This document shows, one piece after another, positions 8,114 through 16,912 of a stretch of 64,000 nt of DNA (its first letter is position 1; every line of letters starts with the position of its first letter). Source of the DNA: Lysobacter sp. S4-A87 (lineage in GTDB: Bacteria > Pseudomonadota > Gammaproteobacteria > Xanthomonadales > Xanthomonadaceae); assembly GCF_022637455.1 (NCBI RefSeq), contig NZ_CP093341.1:1922001-1986000 (forward strand), read 5' to 3'. Below the pieces are notes generated by a model. The model was not told where the DNA came from, ran no database searches, and was given only the letters and a program-made list of their open reading frames with translations. The translations under genes and the position numbers were made by a program.

Positions 8114-9285
8114 CGTTTCGGGCCTTCGGATCTGGAGGGGGTCTGGTAGCGGCCGTAGCGCTTGAGCAGTTTCAGCAGCGGGCCGTGCGGGATGGCGTTG
8201 GCATAGCGCCCGCCTTCGCCGCGCATGTCGCGTGCGGCGACCATGGCGTTGACGATGGCCTCCTCGGTCGCCTGCACGGTCGCTTCGAACAGACCATCGA
8301 CGTTGTCGTTGCCGAGAAACTCCGCCCGGTGCAGCGCGCCAGGGCCGGAGGCGGGCGCGTTGGCCGTGGAGAAGGCGAGGAACAGATCGCCCGAGCCGTT
8401 GCCGGCGTAGCTGCCCATGCGCGCCAGGCCCATGCCGGCACGCTTGGCGATGCGCTTGAGCTGATGCGGAAGCAGCGGCGCATCGGTGGCGACGACTATC
8501 ACGATCGAACCGGTGTCGCCGGTAATGGCCGCATCGGTGTAGACGCGGTCATCGCGCAGGAACTGGCCAACCGGCACGCCGGCGATGCGCAGCGGATCGC
8601 GCACGCCGTAGTTGGCCTGCACCAGAACTCCGACGGTGTAGTCGTGGCCGTCGCTGTCGACTCGGCGCGATGCCGTGCCGATGCCGCACTTGAACTCGTG
8701 GCAGATCATGCCGGTGCCGCCACCGACGTTGCCCTCGGCGACCGGGCCACCCTGGGCATCGCGCAGCGCCTGCGCGACGTGTTCGGGCTTCACGTGGAAA
8801 CCGTTGATGTCGTTGAGGTGGCCGTCCCAGGTCTCGGCCACGATCGGCAGCGACCACCAGTAGCCGCTGGCGTCGGCGCCACCGGCCTTGACCCGTTCGG
8901 CGATCACCGCATCGCGGACGACGCCGACGCTGTGGGTGTTGGTCAGCATCACCGGGCCTTCGACCTGACCGGACTCGTCGATCCAGGCCGTGCCGGTCAT
9001 CTCGCCGTTGCCGTTGAGCGCGAACCAGCCGCCAAACACCGGCGTGTCGAGACTGGCCTTGCCGCGCGGCAGGATCGCGGTGACGCCGGTGCGCACCTTG
9101 TGGCCGTCGGCAAGGTCCTCGATCAGGGTGACCTGGCCGACGGTGACGCCGGCGACATCGGTGATCGCGTTGAGCGTGCCGGGGGTGCCTTCGAACGGGA
9201 TGCCCAGGTCGCGGGCGCGCGGTTCGGCGGCGGTCGCGGCAGCGCAGGCGGCCGCCAGCGTGATCGATGCAAGCAGGCGGCGCAT
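8110..9285 (-). CDS. Exported P1/S58-family aminopeptidase (DmpA-like)
   Basis: This 391-residue hydrolase of the DmpA/BapA family (MEROPS S58) has the family block GGGTGMICHEFKCGIGTASR and, further on, GSIVIVVATDAPLLPHQLKR. From family knowledge, the Gly-Ser bond at the start of the latter block is where these proteins self-cleave, leaving the serine as N-terminal nucleophile. Known relatives remove N-terminal D-Ala, L- or beta-amino residues. A signal peptide (MRRLLASITLAAACAAATAA) marks it as periplasmic. ATG 9285 overlaps the S9 peptidase stop (TGATG), and its own stop overlaps the amidohydrolase start, so all three are co-translated. Substrate unknown; the beta-aminopeptidase option is attractive given the aminotransferases nearby. 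Confidence 0.88.
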   Translation of the reverse strand: MRRLLASITLAAACAAATAAEPRARDLGIPFEGTPGTLNAITDVAGVTVGQVTLIEDLADGHKVRTGVTAILPRGKASLDTPVFGGWFALNGNGEMTGTAWIDESGQVEGPVMLTNTHSVGVVRDAVIAERVKAGGADASGYWWSLPIVAETWDGHLNDINGFHVKPEHVAQALRDAQGGPVAEGNVGGGTGMICHEFKCGIGTASRRVDSDGHDYTVGVLVQANYGVRDPLRIAGVPVGQFLRDDRVYTDAAITGDTGSIVIVVATDAPLLPHQLKRIAKRAGMGLARMGSYAGNGSGDLFLAFSTANAPASGPGALHRAEFLGNDNVDGLFEATVQATEEAIVNAMVAARDMRGEGGRYANAIPHGPLLKLLKRYGRYQTPSRSEGPKR

Positions 9286-11366
9286 CACGGTGCTTCCTTC
9301 AGGTAGCGGTCGTACCAGGCCAGGTTTCGCGCCAGGCGATCGCTGAGATAGCTCGGCACGGTCAACTGGTGGTTCTGCCCGGGGTAGACGACCAGTTGCG
9401 TCGGCACGTTGCGTGCGCGCAACGCCTGGTACATCTGCTCGGCACCCAGGCAAGGCACGTTGAAGTCGTCTTCGCCGCACTGGAACATCGTCGGCGTGGT
9501 GATGCGGTCTGCGTGCAGGAACGGGTAGCTGGCGCGGTCGTACAGCTCGCGGTCCTGCCATGGCGTGCCCAGTTCGAGCGTGTACTCGCGCACGTACTGG
9601 TCGTGGCCGTACATCGCGTACATGTTGGAAGCGCCGGCGCCGCTGATGGCGGCCTTGAAGCGCATATCGCGGGCGATCACGGCATTGGTGAGGATGCCGC
9701 CGTAGCTCCAGCCGCCCAGGCCGAGGCGCTCGGGATCGGCGATGCCCATGCCGACCACGTGCTCGACGCCGGCGACCACGTCCTTGACGTCGACATTGCC
9801 CCAGTCGGCGTAGATCGCACGGGCGAAATCGAAACCGCGACCGGAACTGCCGCGCGGATTGACCGCGACCACCGCATAGCCCTGTGCGGCATACACCTGC
9901 CAGTCGGCCATGAACTCGTGGCTGAACTGATAGACCGGGCCGCCATGCACCCGCAGGATCGTCGGGTAACGTTGGCCTGGCTGGTAACCCACCGGCTTCA
10001 CCAGCAGGCCTTCGATCTGGAGGCCATCGACTTTGAACGCGATGGGTTCAGCGCTGGCCAGCGTGCGCTCGCGCAGGAAGGCGTTGTGGTCGCTCAGCGC
10101 GCGCAGGCCCTGCGGCTCGACCGCCGAGAGCTCGTAGGGATGGGTGTCGTCGCCGCCGAGCACCACCACGCGGTCGTTGTCCGACACCGCCAGGTCGTAG
10201 TCGAAGCGATTGCCGTGGGTCAGTTCGGTCATCTCGCCGCTGTCGGCGTCGATCTTCTCCACGCGTGTCACGCGGCTGCGCTCGACCAGCGCATAGAGGT
10301 GCCGGCCATCGGGCGACCAGCGCGGCTTGGTCACGCAGCGGTCGATCTCTGCGGCGATGCGCGACTTGCCGGTAGCGACGTCGACCACCGCCAGCTGCCA
10401 CGGCGCGTAGTAGATCCATTTGTCCTCGCCGCTCTGCAGGTAGGCGATGCGGCGGCTGTCCGGGCTCCACGCCGGGCGCGTTTCCCAGTAAGGGTCGAGG
10501 TCGGCGCCGCTGAAGGTGGTGAGCTGGCGCTCCTTCGCTCCGGCGCGCGGCTCGACGACGTAGATGTCGTAGTTGAGGTGACGGTCCGGGTCGACGCCGC
10601 GCTTGGTCACGTAGGCGATCAGCTTGCCGTCCGGCGACCATGCCGGCAGCAGTTCGTCGTGGGCGCCGGAGGTGATCTGTTCGGCGCGGCCCGTGGCGAT
10701 GTCGACCACGTACAGATGGGTGCGGCGCCCGTCGAGGTAGCCGGTGCCGTCTTCCTTGAACTGGTAGCGGGTGGTGACGATGGGCGGCGGGTTCTTCGGC
10801 TCCGGCGCGCCGGCCGCACGCTCCGGATCGCGCACGATGACTGCCAGGCGTTTGCCGTCGGGCGACCAGACGTAGTCGTCAACACCGCTGGCGAACGAGG
10901 TCACGCGCCGCGCTGCGCCACCGGCCGCGGGCATCAGCCAGACCTGGCTGATCTCCTCCTCGTCCTCTTCGTCGTCCGCGCCCTCGCCTTCCTTGCCCGC
11001 CTCGGGTTTGCGCGGTGCCGGCGCGTCCGACAGGAAGGCGAGCGACTTGCCATCGGGCGACCACAGCGGACGCGACTCGCTGTTCTTCGGCGTGCTGGTC
11101 AGCTGCTTGCGACCGCTGCCGTCGTAGCCCACGCGCCAGAGGTCGCTCTGCGTGAGGTCCTCGGTGACGTTGGCTGTGGACACGCTGTAGGCCAGCGCAG
11201 TGCCGTCGGCAGTCAGGTCGGGCTCGGCGACATCGGCCAGGCGGTCGAGGTCGGCGATGCCGAAGCGACCGGGCTGCGCCGGCGGCGCGGCCTGCGCAGC
11301 CAGCGTGGTCGCGGCCAGGCAAAGCACCGTCCAGCAAGGCACGGTCCAGCATCGTCGCATCAGCAT
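9285..11366 (-). CDS. Exported S9-family serine peptidase (prolyl oligopeptidase-like)
   Basis: The product is 693 residues. After a signal peptide ending LAAQAAP comes a beta-propeller with repeated WSPDGK-type blades, then an alpha/beta-hydrolase domain. The catalytic triad is readable: Ser554 in GGWSYGGI, Asp634 in CGEDDFNVP and His666 in YPGQNHQL. This is the acylaminoacyl-peptidase/DPP-like branch of S9, which trims short peptides. ATG 11366 was chosen because GGGGGAAG stands seven bases upstream; an ATG at 11360 is the alternative. The gene starts four bases after the CehA-like gene and overlaps the next by one base. A short tandem repeat encodes CWTVPCWTV in the signal peptide. Confidence 0.92.
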   Translation of the reverse strand: MLMRRCWTVPCWTVLCLAATTLAAQAAPPAQPGRFGIADLDRLADVAEPDLTADGTALAYSVSTANVTEDLTQSDLWRVGYDGSGRKQLTSTPKNSESRPLWSPDGKSLAFLSDAPAPRKPEAGKEGEGADDEEDEEEISQVWLMPAAGGAARRVTSFASGVDDYVWSPDGKRLAVIVRDPERAAGAPEPKNPPPIVTTRYQFKEDGTGYLDGRRTHLYVVDIATGRAEQITSGAHDELLPAWSPDGKLIAYVTKRGVDPDRHLNYDIYVVEPRAGAKERQLTTFSGADLDPYWETRPAWSPDSRRIAYLQSGEDKWIYYAPWQLAVVDVATGKSRIAAEIDRCVTKPRWSPDGRHLYALVERSRVTRVEKIDADSGEMTELTHGNRFDYDLAVSDNDRVVVLGGDDTHPYELSAVEPQGLRALSDHNAFLRERTLASAEPIAFKVDGLQIEGLLVKPVGYQPGQRYPTILRVHGGPVYQFSHEFMADWQVYAAQGYAVVAVNPRGSSGRGFDFARAIYADWGNVDVKDVVAGVEHVVGMGIADPERLGLGGWSYGGILTNAVIARDMRFKAAISGAGASNMYAMYGHDQYVREYTLELGTPWQDRELYDRASYPFLHADRITTPTMFQCGEDDFNVPCLGAEQMYQALRARNVPTQLVVYPGQNHQLTVPSYLSDRLARNLAWYDRYLKEAP

Positions 11367-11370
11367 CGGA

Positions 11371-13899
11371 TCACTTCCCCCCGGCCTTGCCCAAATAGAT
11401 GGCGTGATAGATGGCCTGCGCAGCGTGCAGGTAGTCGAGCGTCGCACGTTTTTCTGCGGCGTCGTTGTAGTCGTCGCGGGCACCGGCGGCTTCGATCACC
11501 CGGCCGAGCCAGGCGGCGAAGTAGGCGGCGTCCTCGCGTGCCGGCGGCGCCCCGCCGGGAACGTCGAGCCATACCGGATTGGTGGTCGCGTACGGGTACA
11601 GGTCCAGCACCTGCGGATCGGCGCCGTCGTTCCAGGCGCGCAGCAGCAGCCAGCCGCCCTGTGCCAGCTCGACGTCACCCTCTGCATCGAAGCTGCGGCG
11701 GTCGCCGTAAAGTTCGAACTGCTTCACGACGCGACCGTTCTGGACCAGCTCCAGGTGTTCGATCGCGACCGGCGAACGCAACGCGACCCGGTAGTTCGCC
11801 CGACCCGGCGCCGACAACGCAAGCGTGTCGCCGGGCTTGCGTCCGGCAACGAGCAGCCCCAGCAGCGGGCCGTTGCTGACGAAGCTGTGCCCCTGCTTCA
11901 GCGACGCCAGCAGGTCGTCGCCGCCGCGCTGCTCGAGGAACACGCGGTTCATCCCCACCGGGCCGCGCAACGAAGCGTAGTTCGCCATCGCATCGGTGCC
12001 GGCGCCGGCCGGCAACCGGTAGCCGAGGTTCAGCAACCGGTACCAGACCGCGGCGGTGGCCTTGTGATCGCTGAAGCCGACCACTTCCAGATAGTCGACC
12101 TTGCCGTTGGCGACATCCGCAGGCAGCTGGTGGCTCAGTACCGCGTCCTTCACCGGATCGGGCACGGTGTCGAACGGGTGCACGTAGCCGACCACGCCCT
12201 GCTGCGCGTGCGCCAGGTCGGCGATCACGCCGTTGTGCGGGTACGGGCTGGCCATGGCGGTGTGGCGATAGGCGCTGAAGTCCGGCGTGAGGTAGTGGTC
12301 GCGCAGGTTGAGCAGGCCCAGGTGGCCCCAGAAGCTGGTGTGGAATTCCTGGGCGTTGGCGATGCGCACCGGACCCGTCGCCACCGACTCACCGAAGTGG
12401 TCGATGTCGGGGATGCGCTGCTCCTTGTTGACGATCAGGTTCTCGACCACGTCGAGGTCCTCCGCACGCGCCTGCATGGCCAGGTGCGCGGGCGAGTTGA
12501 AGTAGTGCCCGCCGTAGTTCATGTGCACGTGCAGGTCGGCGCTGAGCCACTTGCCGAAAGCGGACGGCAGCGCCTGGGCCTGCAGGTCCGCACGCAGCGC
12601 CGTCGTGCTGCCCGCGGCCAGGTCGATGGTGCGCGTCCACGGCAGGTGGGCGAAGCCGTGCTGCACGGACACCGCGGTGGCACCCGCGGGAACATCCAGC
12701 GTGCAGGGCGAAGCGCAGTGGAAGTAGTGGCTCTCGGTGGCCTGCAGCGCGCGGTCGAAGCCGTCGTCGGCGTGCATCCAGGCATCGGCCGGCCCCTGTG
12801 CGCGGGCGTCGCTGCCCTGCACGCTCACGCGCGCCGGCACGTCACGGCCGCGACCGTCGCGGACCTGGATCTGCAGGCGCGCGGTGGGTGCCAGCGTGCG
12901 TCGCTGTTTCGCCACCACGGGCTGCGTCGCGCCGCCGATCACGTCCATCACCGACAAGGCGGTATTGCCGTTCGCATCCTGGCCGATGAAGGCGATGCGG
13001 CGACCATCGGGCGACCAGCGCGCGTTGCGGCGATCGCCTTCGCCGAAGGTCAGCGGCAACGGCGGCGCACCATCCAGCGTGCTCAGCCACAGCTGGTGGG
13101 TCTGGCGACCGTGGTAGCCGGCGTACAGCAGGCGCCTGCCGTCGGGCGCCAGTTCCGGACGCGCGCTCCAGCTGGTTTCCTCGCGCAGGATGCGCACCGG
13201 GACGCGCGTGTTGAGGCTGACCGACCACAGGTCGCCGCTGCCCCAGGCAATCTCGGCGTTGCCGACGAAGACGATGCGCTTGCCATCGGGCGACCACGAC
13301 GGATTGATCGCGTGGTCGACCGGCGAGTAGTAGTAGCGGTCCAGTGTGCTGCGGCGCTCGCCCAGCAACGGCCTGGCGTTGTGCAGGCCGCTGCCGTCGA
13401 TGTCGGCGATGAACAGGTTGAAATGGCCGGTGCCCTGGGTCGACACCCAGGCGATGTGCTTCCCATCCGGTGACAAACGCGGCTCGACGTTGACCGCGCC
13501 GCCGCTGGTCAGCGCCTGCGAACGTCCGCTCGCCAGGTCGAGCCGCCACAGCTCCATCCCGGCGCCGTCGTAACGGGTGAACACGACGCTGCGTCCGTCG
13601 CGGGCGACATCGGGCTGGTAGTCGTACGCCCCACGCGCGTGGGTGAGCTCGACCGCTTCGTCGTCGCCGATGCGCTGGCGCCAGAGCGAGCCGGCCATGC
13701 TGTAGACCAGCGACTGGCCGTCGGCGATGAAGCTTGCCGACGACGGGCCGGTGGTGAGCTGTGGCAGATAGAGCTCGCGCCAGTAGTAGCTGTGCGGCAG
13801 GTCGACCTGCTTGAGCACGGGCTCGCGACCGGCCGCGGAGGCAGCGCCGACCACCGCCAGCAGCAATGCGGCGGCGACGACCGTACGGCGTGCGCGCAT
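11371..13899 (-). CDS. TolB-propeller / CehA-McbA-type metallohydrolase fusion, exported
   Basis: This 842-residue protein begins with a signal peptide (MRARRTVVAAALLLAVVGAA) and continues into TolB-like beta-propeller blades (repeated WSPDGKRI/LAPDGRRL blocks, about residues 50-330). A PHP-type metallohydrolase domain related to CehA/McbA follows, with candidate metal ligands in DLHVHMNYGGHY, VHPFDT, EVVGFSDH and AGTDAMANY (about residues 455-640). CehA and McbA themselves hydrolyse the carbamate ester carbaryl, so hydrolysis of an ester or amide bond is a reasonable guess. A C-terminal beta-sandwich tail follows. It lies between an aminotransferase and the S9 peptidase with 4-5 base gaps. 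The propeller may gate access to the metal site. The natural substrate is unknown. Confidence 0.85.
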   Translation of the reverse strand: MRARRTVVAAALLLAVVGAASAAGREPVLKQVDLPHSYYWRELYLPQLTTGPSSASFIADGQSLVYSMAGSLWRQRIGDDEAVELTHARGAYDYQPDVARDGRSVVFTRYDGAGMELWRLDLASGRSQALTSGGAVNVEPRLSPDGKHIAWVSTQGTGHFNLFIADIDGSGLHNARPLLGERRSTLDRYYYSPVDHAINPSWSPDGKRIVFVGNAEIAWGSGDLWSVSLNTRVPVRILREETSWSARPELAPDGRRLLYAGYHGRQTHQLWLSTLDGAPPLPLTFGEGDRRNARWSPDGRRIAFIGQDANGNTALSVMDVIGGATQPVVAKQRRTLAPTARLQIQVRDGRGRDVPARVSVQGSDARAQGPADAWMHADDGFDRALQATESHYFHCASPCTLDVPAGATAVSVQHGFAHLPWTRTIDLAAGSTTALRADLQAQALPSAFGKWLSADLHVHMNYGGHYFNSPAHLAMQARAEDLDVVENLIVNKEQRIPDIDHFGESVATGPVRIANAQEFHTSFWGHLGLLNLRDHYLTPDFSAYRHTAMASPYPHNGVIADLAHAQQGVVGYVHPFDTVPDPVKDAVLSHQLPADVANGKVDYLEVVGFSDHKATAAVWYRLLNLGYRLPAGAGTDAMANYASLRGPVGMNRVFLEQRGGDDLLASLKQGHSFVSNGPLLGLLVAGRKPGDTLALSAPGRANYRVALRSPVAIEHLELVQNGRVVKQFELYGDRRSFDAEGDVELAQGGWLLLRAWNDGADPQVLDLYPYATTNPVWLDVPGGAPPAREDAAYFAAWLGRVIEAAGARDDYNDAAEKRATLDYLHAAQAIYHAIYLGKAGGK

Positions 13900-13904
13900 C
13901 CGGC

Positions 13905-15269
13905 TCAGACCCGCGTCTCTGCCAGCGCCTCGTCGAGGCTGATCCGCAGCAGCGCGATCGCCTCGTCGATTTCGGCGCGGTCCACGTTCAACGGCGGCAT
14001 GAAGCGCACCGTGCTGGTGCCGCACGACAGCAGCAGCAGGCCGTTGTGGAAGGCGCGGGTGATGACGGCGTCGCACAGCGCGCGCGCCGGCGTGCGGGCG
14101 GGATCGGACTCGACCAGTTCCATGCCGATCATGAGCCCCCTGCCGCGGACCTCGCCGATGCAGGCGTAGTCACGCATCAGCTCGCGAAGCCTGGACGTGA
14201 AGTAGCCACCGGCCTGCCCGGCGTTGTCGGCATACCCGCCGGCGACCAGGTCGATGGTGGCGTTGGCCGCCGCGCAGGCCAGCGGGTTGCCACCGTAGGT
14301 ATTGCCGTGCGCGCCGCGCTTCCACTGCGACATCAGGCTCGCCGAGGCGACCATCGCGCCGATCGGCAGCCCCGAGCCCAGGCCCTTGGCCAGGGTCATG
14401 ATGTCTGGCTTCACGCCCCAGTGCTGGCTGGCGAACAGGCGGCCGCTGCGGCCGATGCCCGATTGCACCTCGTCGAAGATCAGCAGGATGCCGTGCTCGT
14501 CGCACAGCTCGCGCAGGCCGGCCAGAAAGCTGTCTGGCGGGACGACGTAGCCGCCCTCGCCCTGGATCGGTTCGACCAGGATGCCGGCGACTTCGGCTGC
14601 CGGCACGCTGCGTTCGAACAACATGCGGATGTAGTCCAGCACCGCCACGCCCTGGTCGCTGCCGGCGAACAGCGGCCGGTACGGGTTCGGGTACGGCACG
14701 TGGGTGACGCCCGGCATCGTGGCGAAGAAGCCCTTCTGCTGGGTGTACTTGCTGGAGGTGAAAGCCAGCGAGCCCATCGAGCGGCCGTGGAAGCCGCCGA
14801 GGAAGCCGATGAAACGCGGTCGGCCGGTGACGTAGCGCGCCAGCTTGATCGCCGCTTCCACCGACTCGGTGCCGGACTGGCACAGGAAGCTCATCGCCTC
14901 CCCGCCTTTCATCGGTGCGATGTTTGCCAGGCGCTCACCCAGCGCGGTCATCTGCTCGTGCCAGTAATCGCTGGAGATGTGCAGGAACTGGTCGGCCGCG
15001 TCCTTCACCGCCTGCACCACCTGCGGATGGGCGTGGCCGGTGCTGCATACCGCGATGCCTGCGGCGAAGTCGAGGAAGCGGTTGCCGTCGACGTCCCAGA
15101 CCTGCGTGCCGCGCCCGTGCGACATGACGAACGGGTAGTCGCGCGGGTACGACGGTGAAATCACCCGCGCATCGCGCTCGATCATCGCGCGCGCCTTCGG
15201 GCCGGGCAGTTCGGTACGGATGTGGTCGTTGCGCATGGCGGGCTCTCGAAGGGGGGTCGGGTGGGTCAT
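13905..15269 (-). CDS. Class III PLP aminotransferase (copy 2 of the unit)
   Basis: A 454-residue pyridoxal-phosphate enzyme of the omega-amino acid/GABA/ornithine aminotransferase class. Visible landmarks are the PLP phosphate region (CQSGTESVEAAIKLAR), the aspartate in LLIFDEVQSGIGRSG and the Schiff-base lysine in DIMTLAKGLGSGLP (K295). It would convert an omega-amino group to an aldehyde or ketone. Start 15269 is preceded by AGGTGA and overlaps the CoA-transferase B stop by four bases; an internal ATG at 15236 also has a weak ribosome site. It complements the other aminotransferase (18560-19879), suggesting two transamination steps or two chain lengths. Specificity (GABA, 5-aminovalerate, beta-alanine) cannot be settled by reading. 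Confidence 0.92.
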   Translation of the reverse strand: MTHPTPLREPAMRNDHIRTELPGPKARAMIERDARVISPSYPRDYPFVMSHGRGTQVWDVDGNRFLDFAAGIAVCSTGHAHPQVVQAVKDAADQFLHISSDYWHEQMTALGERLANIAPMKGGEAMSFLCQSGTESVEAAIKLARYVTGRPRFIGFLGGFHGRSMGSLAFTSSKYTQQKGFFATMPGVTHVPYPNPYRPLFAGSDQGVAVLDYIRMLFERSVPAAEVAGILVEPIQGEGGYVVPPDSFLAGLRELCDEHGILLIFDEVQSGIGRSGRLFASQHWGVKPDIMTLAKGLGSGLPIGAMVASASLMSQWKRGAHGNTYGGNPLACAAANATIDLVAGGYADNAGQAGGYFTSRLRELMRDYACIGEVRGRGLMIGMELVESDPARTPARALCDAVITRAFHNGLLLLSCGTSTVRFMPPLNVDRAEIDEAIALLRISLDEALAETRV

Positions 15270-16060
15270 GCCGTCACCTGCGGCAGCACGACCGGTCGCG
15301 CATGTGCCTCGCGGGTGCGCGCCTGCAGCGCGCGCAGGATCGCCAGTTCGGATTCGCTCGGTGCGGCGATGGTCTCCACCGTCTCGGCCAGCAGCAGCGG
15401 CCAGGCCACCGCTGTGCGCGCCTCTTCGACCGTGGCGCCGGCATAGAGCGCGCTCAACCGCAGCTCGTCACTGCGCGGGTGCGGGGTGAGGATGCCGAAA
15501 TCGGTGATCACCGCGCGCGGACCGTCGCCGGTCGCGCCGCTGCGTGCGCGCGCGCCGTGGCCATCGAGGTAGCCGGCCGAGGTGCGGAAATCCAGCTGCT
15601 CGACCAGGCTGCGCGGCGACGCCTTGAGCATGACGAAGGTCTGGCGCGCGTGCGCCGCGATCTCCGGCGCGCCGCCGGCGCCCGGCAGGCGCGTGGTCGG
15701 TGAATCGTAGGGACCGATCACGGTGCTGTTGAGGTTGCCATAGCGGTCCACCTGCGCCGCGCCGAGGAAGCCGACATCGACGCGTCCGGCCTGCAGGTAG
15801 TGGCTGAACACTTCCGGCAACGGCACCACGAACGATGCCGTCTCGGCCAGCTCGCCGTCGCCGATCGACAGTGGCAGCACATCCGGCCGGGTGCCGATCG
15901 TGCCCGATTCGTAGATCAGCACGATGTCGGGCGCATGGGTGAACCGCGCCAGGTTGCAGGCCGCGCTCGGCAGGCCGATGCCGACGAAGCAGACGCAGCG
16001 GTTCCACAGCATGCGTGCCGCCGCCACGGTCATCCATTCATCGCGGGTGGCCGTGCTCAT
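15266..16060 (-). CDS. CoA-transferase subunit B (glutaconate/3-oxoadipate type)
   Basis: This 264-residue subunit is of the glutaconate CoA-transferase fold rather than the SCOT fold. The stretch VLIYESGTIG places a glutamate (E51) where GctB carries its catalytic glutamate, followed by LPLSIGDGELAE as in the family. CatJ-like 3-oxoadipate CoA-transferases belong here, as do the IpdB steroid-ring hydrolases. It pairs with the subunit A gene directly upstream through an ATGA overlap and overlaps the aminotransferase downstream in the same way. It would activate the carboxylate made by the aldehyde dehydrogenase to a CoA ester, feeding the thiolase encoded at 20880. The exact acid is unknown. 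Confidence 0.88.
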   Translation of the reverse strand: MSTATRDEWMTVAAARMLWNRCVCFVGIGLPSAACNLARFTHAPDIVLIYESGTIGTRPDVLPLSIGDGELAETASFVVPLPEVFSHYLQAGRVDVGFLGAAQVDRYGNLNSTVIGPYDSPTTRLPGAGGAPEIAAHARQTFVMLKASPRSLVEQLDFRTSAGYLDGHGARARSGATGDGPRAVITDFGILTPHPRSDELRLSALYAGATVEEARTAVAWPLLLAETVETIAAPSESELAILRALQARTREAHARPVVLPQVTA

Positions 16061-16905
16061 GCCGCCTCCGCCCGCAGGCTGGCGAGGAAGCCGGCGTGGT
16101 CGTTGGTTTCCAGCACGTGTTCGCGCATCCAGTCCTTGAAGCCGTCGCGGTCGCGCGAGATCGCATCCCAGCGCTGGTAGAAGGTGTTGTCGCGCGAGTA
16201 GTGCCCGTGCGCGTAGGACGGATACGCGCCGCCCGGGCAATGCACTACCGCATCCACGGTCCAGTGCGGCAGGACGATGCCGTTCATCGCCGGCTCCAGG
16301 CGCTCGACGATCTGCTCGACCGTGACCACCAGCGCCCCCGCCGCCAGTGCCGCCTCGCGTTGCGCGCCGATGATGCCGCGGATGGCGACGTTGCCTTCGC
16401 GGTCGGCGCACTGGGCATGCAGGATGGTCACGTCCGGGTTGATTGCCGGCACCGCCGCGAGGCGCTCGCCGGTGAACGGGCATTCGATGCGGCCGATGCG
16501 CGGGTTGGCCTTGTCGAGATCGTTGTCGAGATAGCCGCGCAGCACGCCGAAGGGCAACCTCGACGCGCCGGCGCAGTAGGCCGCGGCCATGCCGGCGTGG
16601 CTGTGTTCGTCGAGCTCCAGCGGTTGCGGCCAGCCATGCTCGACTGCGTCGCGCAGGCGGTGCAGGGATCCGATCCCGGGATTGCCGCCCCAGGAGAACG
16701 TCAGTCGCCGCGCGCAGCCCATGCCGATCAGCTGGTCGTAGATCAGGTCCGGTGTCATCCGCACCAGGTGCAGGTTGCGCCGCCCCTGGCGAATGAGTTC
16801 ATGGCCGGCGGCAAACGGAATCAGGTGGGTGAATCCTTCCAGTGCCACGCAGTCGCCGTCGGCGACGTGGGCGGCGAGTGCTTCGCGCAACGACATCAGG
16901 CGCAT
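16057..16905 (-). CDS. CoA-transferase subunit A (glutaconate/3-oxoadipate type)
   Basis: A 282-residue partner of the B subunit. The N-terminal half holds the GctA-like core (VALEGFTHLIPFAAGHEL, then LTFSWGGNPGIGSLHRL), and ADREGNVAIRGI recurs in this family. The A subunit binds CoA, while the B subunit carries the active glutamate. It begins seven bases after the aldehyde dehydrogenase stop; MRLMSLRE at 16905 is preferred over the ATG at 16896 because GGAG precedes it by 13 bases, but both are possible. Stoichiometric coupling with subunit B is ensured by the four-base overlap. Confidence 0.87.
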   Translation of the reverse strand: MRLMSLREALAAHVADGDCVALEGFTHLIPFAAGHELIRQGRRNLHLVRMTPDLIYDQLIGMGCARRLTFSWGGNPGIGSLHRLRDAVEHGWPQPLELDEHSHAGMAAAYCAGASRLPFGVLRGYLDNDLDKANPRIGRIECPFTGERLAAVPAINPDVTILHAQCADREGNVAIRGIIGAQREAALAAGALVVTVEQIVERLEPAMNGIVLPHWTVDAVVHCPGGAYPSYAHGHYSRDNTFYQRWDAISRDRDGFKDWMREHVLETNDHAGFLASLRAEAA

Positions 16906-16912
16906 CCGCGGC

